In this document: piece by piece, positions 23,310 to 31,467 of the stretch
How positions within the stretch are numbered: the stretch's first letter is position 1
Layout of the letters: each line of letters opens with the position of its first letter
Source of the DNA: Halobacteriales archaeon SW_9_67_25
GTDB taxonomy: Archaea > Halobacteriota > Halobacteria > Halobacteriales > Haloarculaceae
Assembly: GCA_003022745.1 (NCBI GenBank)
Contig: PXSU01000074.1
Span: forward strand, 1-31,669
Length of the DNA: 31,669 bases
Direction: 5' to 3'
Notes under the pieces: generated by a model
Seen by the model: the letters and a program-made list of their open reading frames with translations, nothing else
What the model was told of the DNA's origin: nothing
Database searches by the model: none
Made by a program: the position numbers and the translations under genes

Positions 23310-24338
23310 TCACCCGACGACCGCCAGCCCGCGCCCGACCTGCGATCCGTAGCTTGTGGGCCACTCGACATCCAGCGCCGCCCAGGACTCGGCCGCGTCG
23401 GTGCTCCGGAACAGACCGCGGTTCGTGAGTGCGTAGAACTCGCCCGGTGTGGCGGCCGCCAGCACGGCCCGGACGGTTCCCTCGGGGTCCGGCAGGCCGT
23501 CCATCGCAGTCCGCCAGCGATCGTCCACTCCGTCCTCGCGTCGGTAGACGTACGACTGTGCGGTGTCGGGCCAGTGTGCCCGGCGGGCACCCGACGCGGC
23601 GGAGACGACCACGACCCCGGGGTCGCCGGGATCGACCGCCAGTCCCCAGACGTACCGGTGGTCGAGTCCCCGGTCGGGGTACGTCCAGGTCCCACCGCAG
23701 TCGGGGGACTCGGCGTAGCCATCCCCCGCCGCGACGTAGACGCGACACGGTGCCTCGGGGTGGGTCGCGAGCGTGTGGTTGTCCCGACGGGCGCCCTCGG
23801 GGTGGGGCTCCCACGTGTCGCCGCCGTCGACGGTCCGGACGAACGCGCCGGCCTCGATAGCGACGTAAACGTGTGCCGGGTCGTGGGGGTTGACCGCGAG
23901 CCAGCGGACGTGGTGGGTGTGGGGCCGGGGCGGGAACGACCACCGCTCCGCCGAGGGCAGGTCGGTCAGTCCGCCACACTGTGCCCAGCTCTCGCCGCCG
24001 TCGAACGAGCGGGAGACGGCGCTGGGTTCGGTCCCGGCCCAGACGGTGTCGGGGTCGTGCGGGCTGACCGTCACGGCGGTCACGCGGTCGTCGAACGCGC
24101 CCACGGCCTCCCACGTGTGCCCGCCGTCCGTGCTCCGCAGGAGTCCCGACTCGACGGTGCCAGCGAAGACCCGACCCGGCGTGTCGGGCGATGCGGCGAC
24201 GCACTCGAGATCACGGCCGACCAGCGTCTCGGTTGCAGTCCACCCGTCCTCGGTCCCGACTCCGTCGTCGCCGTGGGCCGTCTCCTCTCCGCGGACCACG
24301 AGGATGCGGTCTTCGAGTGCCGCATAGACGGTGGCCAT
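23310..24338 (-). CDS. BNR/sortilin-like beta-propeller protein
   Basis: A 342-residue repeat protein. At least five Asp-box (BNR) repeats are visible as S-x-DGG-x-(T/S)W: RSTDGGHTW, RSFDGGESW, RTVDGGDTW, ESPDCGGTW and the degenerate RSTDAAESW. Each is followed by a beta-sheet blade with A-x-(D/H)P-x-(D/N)-P. No signal peptide or membrane segment, so it is probably cytoplasmic. Such propellers act as binding scaffolds or glycosidase-like enzymes; no catalytic residues can be assigned. ATG at 24338 (ATVYAALEDRILVV) is preferred over the longer frame. Its stop faces the PAC2 stop. Confidence 0.9.
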   Translation of the reverse strand: MATVYAALEDRILVVRGEETAHGDDGVGTEDGWTATETLVGRDLECVAASPDTPGRVFAGTVESGLLRSTDGGHTWEAVGAFDDRVTAVTVSPHDPDTVWAGTEPSAVSRSFDGGESWAQCGGLTDLPSAERWSFPPRPHTHHVRWLAVNPHDPAHVYVAIEAGAFVRTVDGGDTWEPHPEGARRDNHTLATHPEAPCRVYVAAGDGYAESPDCGGTWTYPDRGLDHRYVWGLAVDPGDPGVVVVSAASGARRAHWPDTAQSYVYRREDGVDDRWRTAMDGLPDPEGTVRAVLAAATPGEFYALTNRGLFRSTDAAESWAALDVEWPTSYGSQVGRGLAVVG

Positions 24339-24431
24339 GACTGTCCCGTATGTGCCCACGCACAAGAAGGCTGTCGCGGGTACGGGATGGGTTTCCTCGG
24401 GGCCAGCGAGCCCCTGGTCGATACTGCCCGC

Positions 24432-24911
24432 TCAACGACGCCGCCACCGCCGCCCCACCACCTGTACTCCCTTCCCGCCGGCCGCACCGAACGCCAGCAG
24501 GCCGACCGTGTAGAAGATGGCGAGGTTCCGCGAGATGACATCCTGCGGGACGCCACGCTGGTCTACGCCCTGGTAGACGCCGAGCGCGGCCAGGACGGTG
24601 AACGCGACGAACACGCCCACGACACCGAGAACCCAGCCGTAGGACGCAGCAGAGACGCTCCGGGTGGCGGCGAAGGCGCCGACCATCGCCAGGGCCACGA
24701 GGAGGACGTACAGCATCGCGGTCGAAACGACCAGCGCCGCGGCGATCCAGACGACGACCAGCGCGCCGACGATTGCGGCGACGTTCGTCTCGTAGTCCCC
24801 GTACCCGAGCCTGGCGGCCAGGTGCGCGAGACCGACCGAGACCACGCCCGCGACGACCGCCGGGATGGTCGTCAACAGGACGAGAAAGCCGCCGGGGTCG
24901 AAGTTGGTCAC
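24432..24911 (-). CDS. Hypothetical membrane protein, about 4-5 helices
   Basis: I do not recognise the family. From GTG 24911 the protein is 159 residues: a short TNFDPGG start, then hydrophobic helices around FLVLLTTIPAVVAGVVSVGL, VGALVVVWIAAALVV, MLYVLLVALAMVGAF, WVLGVVGVFVAFTVLAAL and YTVGLLAFGAAGG, and an Arg-rich cytoplasmic end. The frame is open further to an ATG at 25001, adding 30 Pro/Arg-rich residues. That ATG belongs to the end of palindromic element B, so the shorter start seems more natural, though the longer form cannot be excluded. It follows the histidine kinase on the same strand. Confidence 0.7.
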   Translation of the reverse strand: MTNFDPGGFLVLLTTIPAVVAGVVSVGLAHLAARLGYGDYETNVAAIVGALVVVWIAAALVVSTAMLYVLLVALAMVGAFAATRSVSAASYGWVLGVVGVFVAFTVLAALGVYQGVDQRGVPQDVISRNLAIFYTVGLLAFGAAGGKGVQVVGRRWRRR

Positions 24912-24999
24912 GCTGGCGGCCTCCGGGTCATACCGGGTGTTGTCGCTGCCCGGAATAGGTCTTCTGGCGGGCCCGGAACCGGGTCTCGCGTGTGCGGTC

Positions 25000-25079
25000 A
25001 TACTGACGGCTATACCTACGTGAAGATATTCGACCCCCCGTAGGGTCGAAATTGCTCACGGGCTTATAGCCGCCAGTAT
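25000..25079 (-). repeat. Palindromic element B (family 1)
   Basis: An 80-nt element with 15-bp terminal inverted repeats matching at 14 positions (ATACTGACGGCTATA / TATAGCCGCCAGTAT). It has the arm CGTGA/TCACG and a perfect central hairpin TTCGACCC-CCCGTA-GGGTCGAA. In element A the same hairpin is TTCGCCAC/GTGGCGGAA, so two stem pairs have changed together. On the minus strand its CTGATAC end carries the TGA stop of the histidine kinase frame, and its GTATGA end carries the ATG at 25001 of the next open frame. Confidence 0.88.
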
Positions 25080-26711
25080 CAGTCCGCCCCGGCTTCGGCG
25101 ACCCCGGGCGCGGCCGGTTCGGATTCGGGTTTAGTTCCTGCCGGCAGATCGAGCGTGACGACGGTCCCGTCCGGTTCCCTGTCCTCGAAGGAGAGGTCGC
25201 CCCCGAGCCGGACGACACCCCACTTGACCGCCCAGAGGCCGAGGCCGCTGCCGTGTTCGAGGGAATCCTCGTCGCCGGCCTCGATGACTGCCCGTTCGTA
25301 CTCGGGGATTCCGGGGCCGTTGTCCGCAACGGACAGGCAGACGCTGTCGTCGGTCACGCGGGCGCTGACGGTGACGACCGGCGTCGGTGCGTCGTTGTGG
25401 ACCAGCGCGTTCTCGACGAGATTGTCGAGGACTGCGACCAGCACGCGGTCGTTGACCGACAGCGTCACGGACTCGTCGATGTCGACCGAGAGCGTGGCGT
25501 CCGGGTAGGCCGACCGGTACTCCCCGAGGACCCGTTCGGCGACGTCGGCGAGGGGAATCTCGTCGTCCGGTGTCGGCGTGACGGCCATCATCCGTTCGAC
25601 CTGCCGTGCGCGCTCGCTCGTCGACATGAGGTCGTCAGCCGAGGTGAGGATCGACTCGGCCGGGTCGCTGTACTCGTGGTCGCCATCCGCGATGAGTTCC
25701 GCGCGTCCAATGATGTTTCCCATCTCGTTGCGGAGGTTGTGCCGGAGCACGCGGTTGAGGACCGAGAGCCGCTGTGAGCGCACGCGTTCCCGCGTGACGT
25801 CGGTGAGGACGACCGCGTGTCCCGGCTGGCGGTCGAACCGGTCGCGGACCGGAGAAATCGAGGCCTCGAAGTGACGGCTCCCCCCGGGCACCGCCAGTTC
25901 GACGGTCTCGCTGTCTCGCAACGTGTCGAGACCGGCACCGACACACTCGGCGAGGGGTCCGGACGTGACGGCCTCGGAGTCGGCGCCGAACGTGTCGGCA
26001 GCGGTCTCGTTGAGTTTGACGACCCGACGGTCGCGGTCGACGACGATTACGGCGTCGTCCAGGTCGGCAAGCACCGTCTCCGGGCCGAGCGTCCCCGCAG
26101 CAGGGGCCGCCTCGAAGATGCCCCCGCGGGTCACCGCGAACCCTACGGCGGCCAGGCTCAGGGTGTAGCCGGTGGCGTTGAACCCGATGATCGTGTCGAT
26201 GGCGACGCGACTGGCGACGCCCGGCGTCAGGACGTAGGCCAGCCAGGGCCAGGCCACCCGCGTAGTAGAGGCCGACCTGTTCGGCCAGCGCGGCGAACCC
26301 GAGCAGCGAGGGCAGCGACGGCGCCATCGGTCCGCCACCGGCCATCGAGCCCGCCATCTCCGGCGAGACGATCAGCGCGGTCCCGCCCACGAGCGCCACG
26401 GCAGGGGGAACGAGGAAGGCGACCTTCCGTGCCGGCGAGGCCAGGTGGGACAGGCCGTAGTACTCGACGACGAACCACGTGAACGCACACGGGATGGCGA
26501 GGAAGGTGGTCAGCCAGACGACCGACAGCGTCGTCAGATCCCCAGCGGCCAGCGCGTCGGCGACCGCCAGCGCCCCGACGACACCGACGAACAGCACGAA
26601 CGGCCGGAGCGCCTGCGTCTCGCGGGTCCGGTCGACCCACGCCGCCGTCCCGAGCAACGCGAGTCCCGCCGTCCCCATCACGGCACGAAAGACCATCAGC
26701 GTCTCGACCAT
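25079..26711 (-). pseudogene. Histidine kinase with 7TM sensor and PAS domain, split by internal deletion
   Basis: A membrane-bound sensor kinase in two frames. The first (ATG 26711 to about 26245) gives five membrane helices of an N-terminal 7TM sensor domain, ending EQVGLYYAGGLAL. The second (from about 26256 to 25079) resumes with WPWLAYVLTPGVASR and a last helix. It then has a PAS domain (DDAVIVVDRDRRVVKLNET), the phospho-acceptor box LRHNLRNEMGNIIG, and the ATPase boxes LVENALVHND, ADNGPGIP and GSGLGLWAVKWG. About one helix and its loop are missing and the frame changes at TGGCCCTGG-type sequence (26241-26256), as in tatC. The kinase half alone is complete. No response regulator is adjacent. 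The stop lies in element B. Confidence 0.88.
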
Positions 26712-26892
26712 CAGCCGGCACCCCGTTTCGTAGCGCACCGTCGTCTCCGTTGCAGTCTGTACATACTGGATTCGACCGGTTGCCACCACAAAGAGTATTT
26801 TCCCAAATCCGTTCATGTTCCGGCCCGATTCCGTTCGGCTCTGGCCGGATTTCCGGTGCTGTTGTGAACGTCTGCGCGTCTGGACGGCCCGA
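26712..26892. other. Intergenic region between uvrA and the histidine kinase gene
   Basis: About 180 bases between the kinase start and the uvrA stop. It contains an AT-rich stretch (AAAATACTC on the minus strand, near 26795) that may be the kinase promoter. No gene seen. Confidence 0.4.
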
Positions 26893-29800
26893 TCAGTCGT
26901 CGCCGGTGCCCGTCGCCTGCTCGCCGTCGGTCTCCGTGGCGCCGTCGCGGTCGATGTCGGCAGTCGCCTCGTCGTCGGCCACGGAGGCCACGGGTTCGCG
27001 GTCGGATCGGGGACCCTCCAGGTCCACGGCGGGCAGCAGGTCCCGGAGATAGCGACCGGTGTAGGATTCCTCGGTGCGCGCGACCGCCTCGGGCGTCCCG
27101 GTGGCGACGACCTCGCCGCCCTCCTCGCCGCCCTCGGGGCCCAGGTCGACGATGTGGTCGGCGTTCTTCACGAGGTCGAGTTCGTGTTCGATGACGACGA
27201 CGGTGTTGCCCTCCTCGGCCAGCCGGTGGAGCACGTCGATGAGTTTGCGCTCGTCCTCGGGGTGGAGCCCGGTGGTGGGCTCGTCGAGCAGGTACAGCGT
27301 CTCGCCGGTATCCTTCTTTCCGAGTTCCTCGGCGAGTTTGACCCGCTGGGCCTCCCCGCCCGAGAGGGTCGTCGAGGGCTGGCCCAGACGCATGTACCCG
27401 AGTCCGACGTCCTGCAGCAGTTTCAGCCGGCGGCGCAGCTGGCCGTGGCTCTCGAAAAAGTCGTAGGCCTCCTCGACGCTCATGCCCAGGACGTCCGCGA
27501 TGGTCTTGCCCCGGTAGGTCACGTCCAGCGTCTCGTCGTTGTACCGGGCGCCGTCACACTCCTCGCAGGGGACGTACACGTCCGAGAGGAAGTTCATCTC
27601 GATTTTCACGCGGCCCTGCCCGCCACAGGACTCACACCGGCCGCCCTTGACGTTGAACGAGAACCGCCCCTTCTCGTAGCCCCGCTGCTGTGCGAGGTCC
27701 GTCTCCGCGAACAGTTCGCGCACGTAGTCGAAGACGTTCGTGTAGGTCGCGGGGTTCGAGCGCGGGGTGCGCCCGATGGGCGACTGGTCTATCAGCCGGA
27801 CGGTTTCGATGGCGTCGTGGTCGACGGCGTCGTGGTCGCCGGGGTCGACGTCCGTGTTGTCGTGCATCTCGCGGGCCAGCGTCTTGTACAGTACCTCGTG
27901 GATCAGCGTCGACTTGCCCGACCCCGAGACGCCCGTGACCGCAGTAAAGCAGCCCACCGGCAGGCGAACGTCGATGTCCTTCAGATTGTGCTGGCGGGCA
28001 CCCTGAATGGTGACGTAACTGTCCGAACCCGCCTGCTGGTCTGGCTCGCGGCTCGCGGGTCCGGTGTCCCCGCTCGCTCCGTCCGATCCCTCCCGTTGGT
28101 CCGGCTCGCGCCGCGTTTCGGGAACCGGAATCGTCCGCTCGCCAGCGAGGTACTCGCCCGTGATAGAGTCCTCGGCCGCGACGACGTCCTCTATGGGCCC
28201 GTTGACGACGACCTCGCCACCCCGCTTGCCGGGCCCGGGCCCCATGTCGACGATGTTGTCGGCCCGGCGCATCGTCTCGGTGTCGTGTTCGACCACCAGC
28301 AGCGTGTTGCCCAGGTCGCGCAGCTCCTCCAGGGTGTCGAGCAGGCGGTCGTTATCGCGCTGGTGGAGGCCGATAGAGGGTTCGTCCAGGACGTACAGCA
28401 CGCCCACCAGCCCGGAACCGATCTGGGTCGCCAGACGGATGCGCTGGCTCTCCCCGCCCGACAGCGTCGAGGCCTCGCGGTCCAGCGTCAGGTAGTCCAG
28501 CCCCACCTCGCACATGAACCCCAGGCGGGCGCGGATCTCCTTGAGGATCTCCTCGGCGATTTTCGTCTCCCGCTCGTCCATCGTCGCCTCCATGTCCTCG
28601 AAGTGCTCTAAGGCGTCCCCGATGGACATCTCGTTGACCTCGGTGATGGCGGTGCCGTCGACCAGCACCGCGCGGGATTCGGCTTTCAGCCGGGTGCCCT
28701 CGCAGGCCGGACAGGTCGTGACCGCCATGTACTCCTCGATGTGCTCGCGGGCGCGGTCGCTGTCGGTCTCGACGTGCCGGCGCTCCAGGTTGGGGATGAC
28801 ACCCTCGAACCGTTCGGTCTTCTCGCGGGTGCCGTTCTTCGTGGTCCACTCGAAGTGGACAACGTCGTCGGTACCCCAGAGAAACTGCCGCCGGATCTCG
28901 GGATCCAGTTCCTCGAAGGGGGTCTCCAGCGACACGCCGAAGTGCTCTGCGACGTTGTCCAGTTGTCGCGAGTAGTAGGTACGGTTGTAGCTCCAGGGCT
29001 CGAAGACGTGTTTGAGGGGTTTCGATGGGTCCTGGACCACGAGGCTCTCGTCGACCTCCTTCGTCTCGCCGATGCCCTCACACTCCGGGCAGGCGCCGTG
29101 GGGGCTGTTGAACGAGAAAGAGCGGGTCTCGATCTCGCTGATGTCGATGTGGCAGTGCGTACAGGCCAACTCCTCCGAGAACTCCACGACGAGACGGCCC
29201 GCTTCGTCGCTCCCGTCGCCGCCGTCTTCGGCGTCCGAGAGGTCGCCCGTCGAGCGGGCACGGGAACCGCCGACCTCGACCTCGCCGTCGGGGAAGATGA
29301 CCTTCAGGAGGCCGTCGACCTCTCCGAGGGCGGTCTCGACGGAGTCCGTGATGCGCGAGCGGGCGTCCTCGCTGATCCGCACGCGGTCGACCACCACGTC
29401 GACGGTGTGGTCGTAGTTCTCGTCGAGGTCGGGGCGGTCGACGGTGAGGTCGTACGGTTCGCCATCGGCCTCGATGCGGGTGTATCCCTCACCGACGAGG
29501 TCGTCGAACAGTTCCTCGAAGGCTCCCTTCTGGTCGCGGACCACCGGCGCACAGATCTTCGCCCGCGTGCCCTCGGGGACTTCCAGCAGGCGTCGGACCA
29601 TCTGCTGGGCGCTCTGTTCGCCCACCTCGCGGCCACACTCCGGGCAGTGGGGCGTGCCGACGCGTGCATGGAGGAGGCGCAGATAGTCGTGCAGTTCCGT
29701 GACCGTCCCGACGGTCGAGCGGGGGTTGTTGGCGGCGTTTTTCTGGTCGATAGAGATGGCGGGCGAAAGCCCCTCGACGTTCTCGACCTGCGGTTTGTCC

Positions 29801-30009
29801 ATCTGGCCCAGAAAATTCCGGGCGTACGCCGAGAGGGACTCGATGTACCGTCGCTGTCCTTCGGCGTAGATGGTCTCGAACGCGAGCGAGGACTTGCCCG
29901 ACCCCGACAGGCCCGTCACGACCGTCAGTTCCTCGCGGGGCACCCGGACGTCGACGTCCTTGAGGTTGTGTTCCTCGGCCCCGCGTACCTCGATGTAGTC
30001 GCGGCTCAT
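26893..30009 (-). CDS. uvrA: Excinuclease ABC subunit A
   Basis: UvrA finds DNA lesions in nucleotide excision repair and loads UvrB. The 1038-residue protein is complete with two ABC ATPase modules: Walker A GLSGSGKSS (about residue 33) and GVSGSGKST, signatures TLSGGESQRI and TLSGGEAQRV, Walker B VLDEPSIGLH and LLDEPTTGLH. Zinc sites are ACTHC with ACPEC, and RCESCGGQGRV with PCEEC. It carries an acidic linker between the modules with a doubled REPDQ-x-x-GSD motif, and an acidic C-terminal tail (DRDGATETDGEQATGTGDD). Both are typical of haloarchaea. uvrB and uvrC are not in the window. ATG at 30009 matches the family start (YIEVRGAEEHNLKDVDV). Confidence 0.98.
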   Translation of the reverse strand: MSRDYIEVRGAEEHNLKDVDVRVPREELTVVTGLSGSGKSSLAFETIYAEGQRRYIESLSAYARNFLGQMDKPQVENVEGLSPAISIDQKNAANNPRSTVGTVTELHDYLRLLHARVGTPHCPECGREVGEQSAQQMVRRLLEVPEGTRAKICAPVVRDQKGAFEELFDDLVGEGYTRIEADGEPYDLTVDRPDLDENYDHTVDVVVDRVRISEDARSRITDSVETALGEVDGLLKVIFPDGEVEVGGSRARSTGDLSDAEDGGDGSDEAGRLVVEFSEELACTHCHIDISEIETRSFSFNSPHGACPECEGIGETKEVDESLVVQDPSKPLKHVFEPWSYNRTYYSRQLDNVAEHFGVSLETPFEELDPEIRRQFLWGTDDVVHFEWTTKNGTREKTERFEGVIPNLERRHVETDSDRAREHIEEYMAVTTCPACEGTRLKAESRAVLVDGTAITEVNEMSIGDALEHFEDMEATMDERETKIAEEILKEIRARLGFMCEVGLDYLTLDREASTLSGGESQRIRLATQIGSGLVGVLYVLDEPSIGLHQRDNDRLLDTLEELRDLGNTLLVVEHDTETMRRADNIVDMGPGPGKRGGEVVVNGPIEDVVAAEDSITGEYLAGERTIPVPETRREPDQREGSDGASGDTGPASREPDQQAGSDSYVTIQGARQHNLKDIDVRLPVGCFTAVTGVSGSGKSTLIHEVLYKTLAREMHDNTDVDPGDHDAVDHDAIETVRLIDQSPIGRTPRSNPATYTNVFDYVRELFAETDLAQQRGYEKGRFSFNVKGGRCESCGGQGRVKIEMNFLSDVYVPCEECDGARYNDETLDVTYRGKTIADVLGMSVEEAYDFFESHGQLRRRLKLLQDVGLGYMRLGQPSTTLSGGEAQRVKLAEELGKKDTGETLYLLDEPTTGLHPEDERKLIDVLHRLAEEGNTVVVIEHELDLVKNADHIVDLGPEGGEEGGEVVATGTPEAVARTEESYTGRYLRDLLPAVDLEGPRSDREPVASVADDEATADIDRDGATETDGEQATGTGDD

Positions 30010-30085
30010 CTATCCGCTGCCAGGGAAGGAACCGGGGAAACCCTGTCGGTTCTGTACCGGCCGGTCGGCGCCCGCGCTACGACAG

Positions 30086-30095
30086 TTTATAAATA
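30086..30095 (+). promoter_or_regulatory. Strong TATA box of the LURP-one gene
   Basis: TTTATAAATA, centred about 27 bases before the ATG at 30117; the best TATA box in the window. Confidence 0.75.
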
Positions 30096-30116
30096 GAAAC
30101 GGCTGAAACGGACCCC

Positions 30117-30704
30117 ATGGGAACGGAACCACCCACGATCGACGTTCCGGGAGTCGACCTGACGGACGACAGCTACACCGTCGAGCAGAGTTTCATCCGG
30201 AACAAGTACCGTGCCGAGGACGCAAACGGGAACACCGTCCTTCGCGGGAAACAGAAACTGTTCAAGCTGAAAGAGGAGTTCCCGTTCGTCGACGGGCAGG
30301 GCAACGACGCGTTCACGGTCAAAGCAGGGGGCATCGTCGACGTGGCGGGCAACTACGTCATCACCGACGCCGCGACCGGTCGGGAAGTCGTCGTCCTCGA
30401 CAACGATTTTTCCATCTTCCAGGACACCTGGCATATCAGGGACGGCGAAACCGGACGGAAACTCGCGGAGATCAACTCCCGCGGTGCGCTGGTGACGCTG
30501 GCCCGGGCGTACGTCCCGATCGTCGGTCCGCTCATCCCCCACAAGTACGAGATTACCGACGCCGACGGGCGACACGTCGGTCGAATCGACGGGCAACTCT
30601 CGCTCCGTGACCGCTACCGGATCGTGATCGACGACGCAAGTACCGTGCCCCGGGAAGCCATCGTGGCTGCGGCGATGGTCATCGACGCGATCCAGGGGAA
30701 CTGA
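30117..30704 (+). CDS. LURP-one-related (Tubby C-like) family protein
   Basis: A 195-residue protein with the LURP-one/Tubby-C-like beta-barrel pattern: YTVEQSFIRNKYRAEDANGN, then LRGKQKLFKLKEEFPF, DAATGREVVVLDN and the central hydrophobic helix near VTLARAYVPIVGP. Members lie in the scramblase/Tubby superfamily and may bind membranes; no role is known in archaea. A strong promoter suggests good expression. Its TGA stop (30702-30704) overlaps the first base of palindromic element E, as in the MTH865-like gene. Confidence 0.88.
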   Translation: MGTEPPTIDVPGVDLTDDSYTVEQSFIRNKYRAEDANGNTVLRGKQKLFKLKEEFPFVDGQGNDAFTVKAGGIVDVAGNYVITDAATGREVVVLDNDFSIFQDTWHIRDGETGRKLAEINSRGALVTLARAYVPIVGPLIPHKYEITDADGRHVGRIDGQLSLRDRYRIVIDDASTVPREAIVAAAMVIDAIQGN

Positions 30705-30805
30705 TAGGTATTAGCGTAGGAAGTCACAGGTTCTCTGCATGCGAATCGAAACACCGTGACCGGCCGGAGATCACTGTGTCTCTGGTCGGCTACGCCAATC
30801 CCCAT
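30704..30805 (+). repeat. Palindromic element E (diverged relative of family 2)
   Basis: A 102-nt imperfect palindrome. Its ends ATAGGTATTAGCGTAG and CTACGCCAATCCCCAT are inverted repeats of each other. They match element D's ends in 13 of 18 and 14 of 19 positions, counting the flanking TG and GAC. The inner part differs from C and D and has its own arm (CACAG/CTGTG with TCTC/GAGA). The left end again supplies the upstream stop codon (CTGATAG). It lies between convergent genes and could also act as a bidirectional terminator. Confidence 0.55.
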
Positions 30806-30826
30806 GACAGGGCAAGAAGGGCCAGA

Positions 30827-31414
30827 TTACGGTATCTCGCCGTCGAGGCCGAGGTGGACGAGCGTCCCGAGATAGAACGAGCCCGTCACGGCGACGGCGA
30901 CGAACCGTGCCGGGGTGGCGAGTGTCCCCGTGGCGACCCAGACACCGGCGCCCAGCGTTGCTACCAGGACGAAGTTGATCGGGACGCTGTGGGTCCAGCC
31001 GCGGTGTCTCACGGTGAGGAGTCCGACCAGCGGGTCCACCAGCGCGGCGACGACGACTGCACAGGCGCCCACCAGCACCGCGGCGACGAGTGCCGGCGGG
31101 AGTGACGCGCCGACCGCACCAGCGGCCGTCGCCGCCACGGCCAGCAGCCCCTCCCAGTTGACCGCGGCGAGACCGCCGACACCGAGGACGGCAAGCACCC
31201 GAAACCCGTGGACAGCTTTCCGCCGGGGGACCGACGTGTGGTGGTCGATGTCCGGGTAGATAGCACCGACAAACGCGGTCACGGCAGCCCCCAGTGCCCC
31301 GACGGCCGCGAGGGCGACTCCGCCGACGAGCGTGTAGACGGCACTCCCGACGGCCAGTGCCACGACTGCGGATCCCACGCGTCCCTACCGGACGTGGGTC
31401 GGATAGTTCGGCAT
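30827..31414 (-). pseudogene. YdjM/DUF457-type membrane-bound metal-dependent hydrolase with early amber codon
   Basis: An integral membrane protein of the YdjM family. SGAIYPDIDH-like VGAIYPDIDHHTSVPRRK and RHRGWTHSVPINF are the conserved His/Asp motifs, set among five or six helices. The natural start is clear: ATG at 31414, reading MPNYPTHVR, with a TATA box (CATATATC) 25 bases upstream. The tenth codon (31385-31387) is TAG, after which GRVGSAVVALAVG continues in the same frame to the stop at 30827. Relatives as I remember them have Trp at this place (HVRWG), so a single TGG to TAG change fits. Translation could restart at GTG 31378 (183 residues), keeping all motifs, so partial function is possible. 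Confidence 0.85.
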
Positions 31415-31435
31415 ACCTCCCGTTCGTCCCGGCAC

Positions 31436-31443
31436 GATATATG
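31436..31443 (-). promoter_or_regulatory. TATA box of the YdjM-type gene
   Basis: CATATATC on the minus strand, centred 25 bases before ATG 31414. It supports 31414 rather than the downstream GTG as the original start. Confidence 0.6.
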
Positions 31444-31467
31444 ACCTGGCCCGGGCAGGCCGGGCGG

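Noticed and set aside
27995..28130. Doubled REPDQ-x-x-GSD motif in the uvrA linker, considered as a repeat insertion
   Set aside because: It lies in an acidic linker where low-complexity duplications are common, and the frame and both ATPase modules are intact.
26815..28611. 598-codon plus-strand open frame opposite uvrA
   Set aside because: Antisense shadow of uvrA; all uvrA motifs are intact on the other strand.
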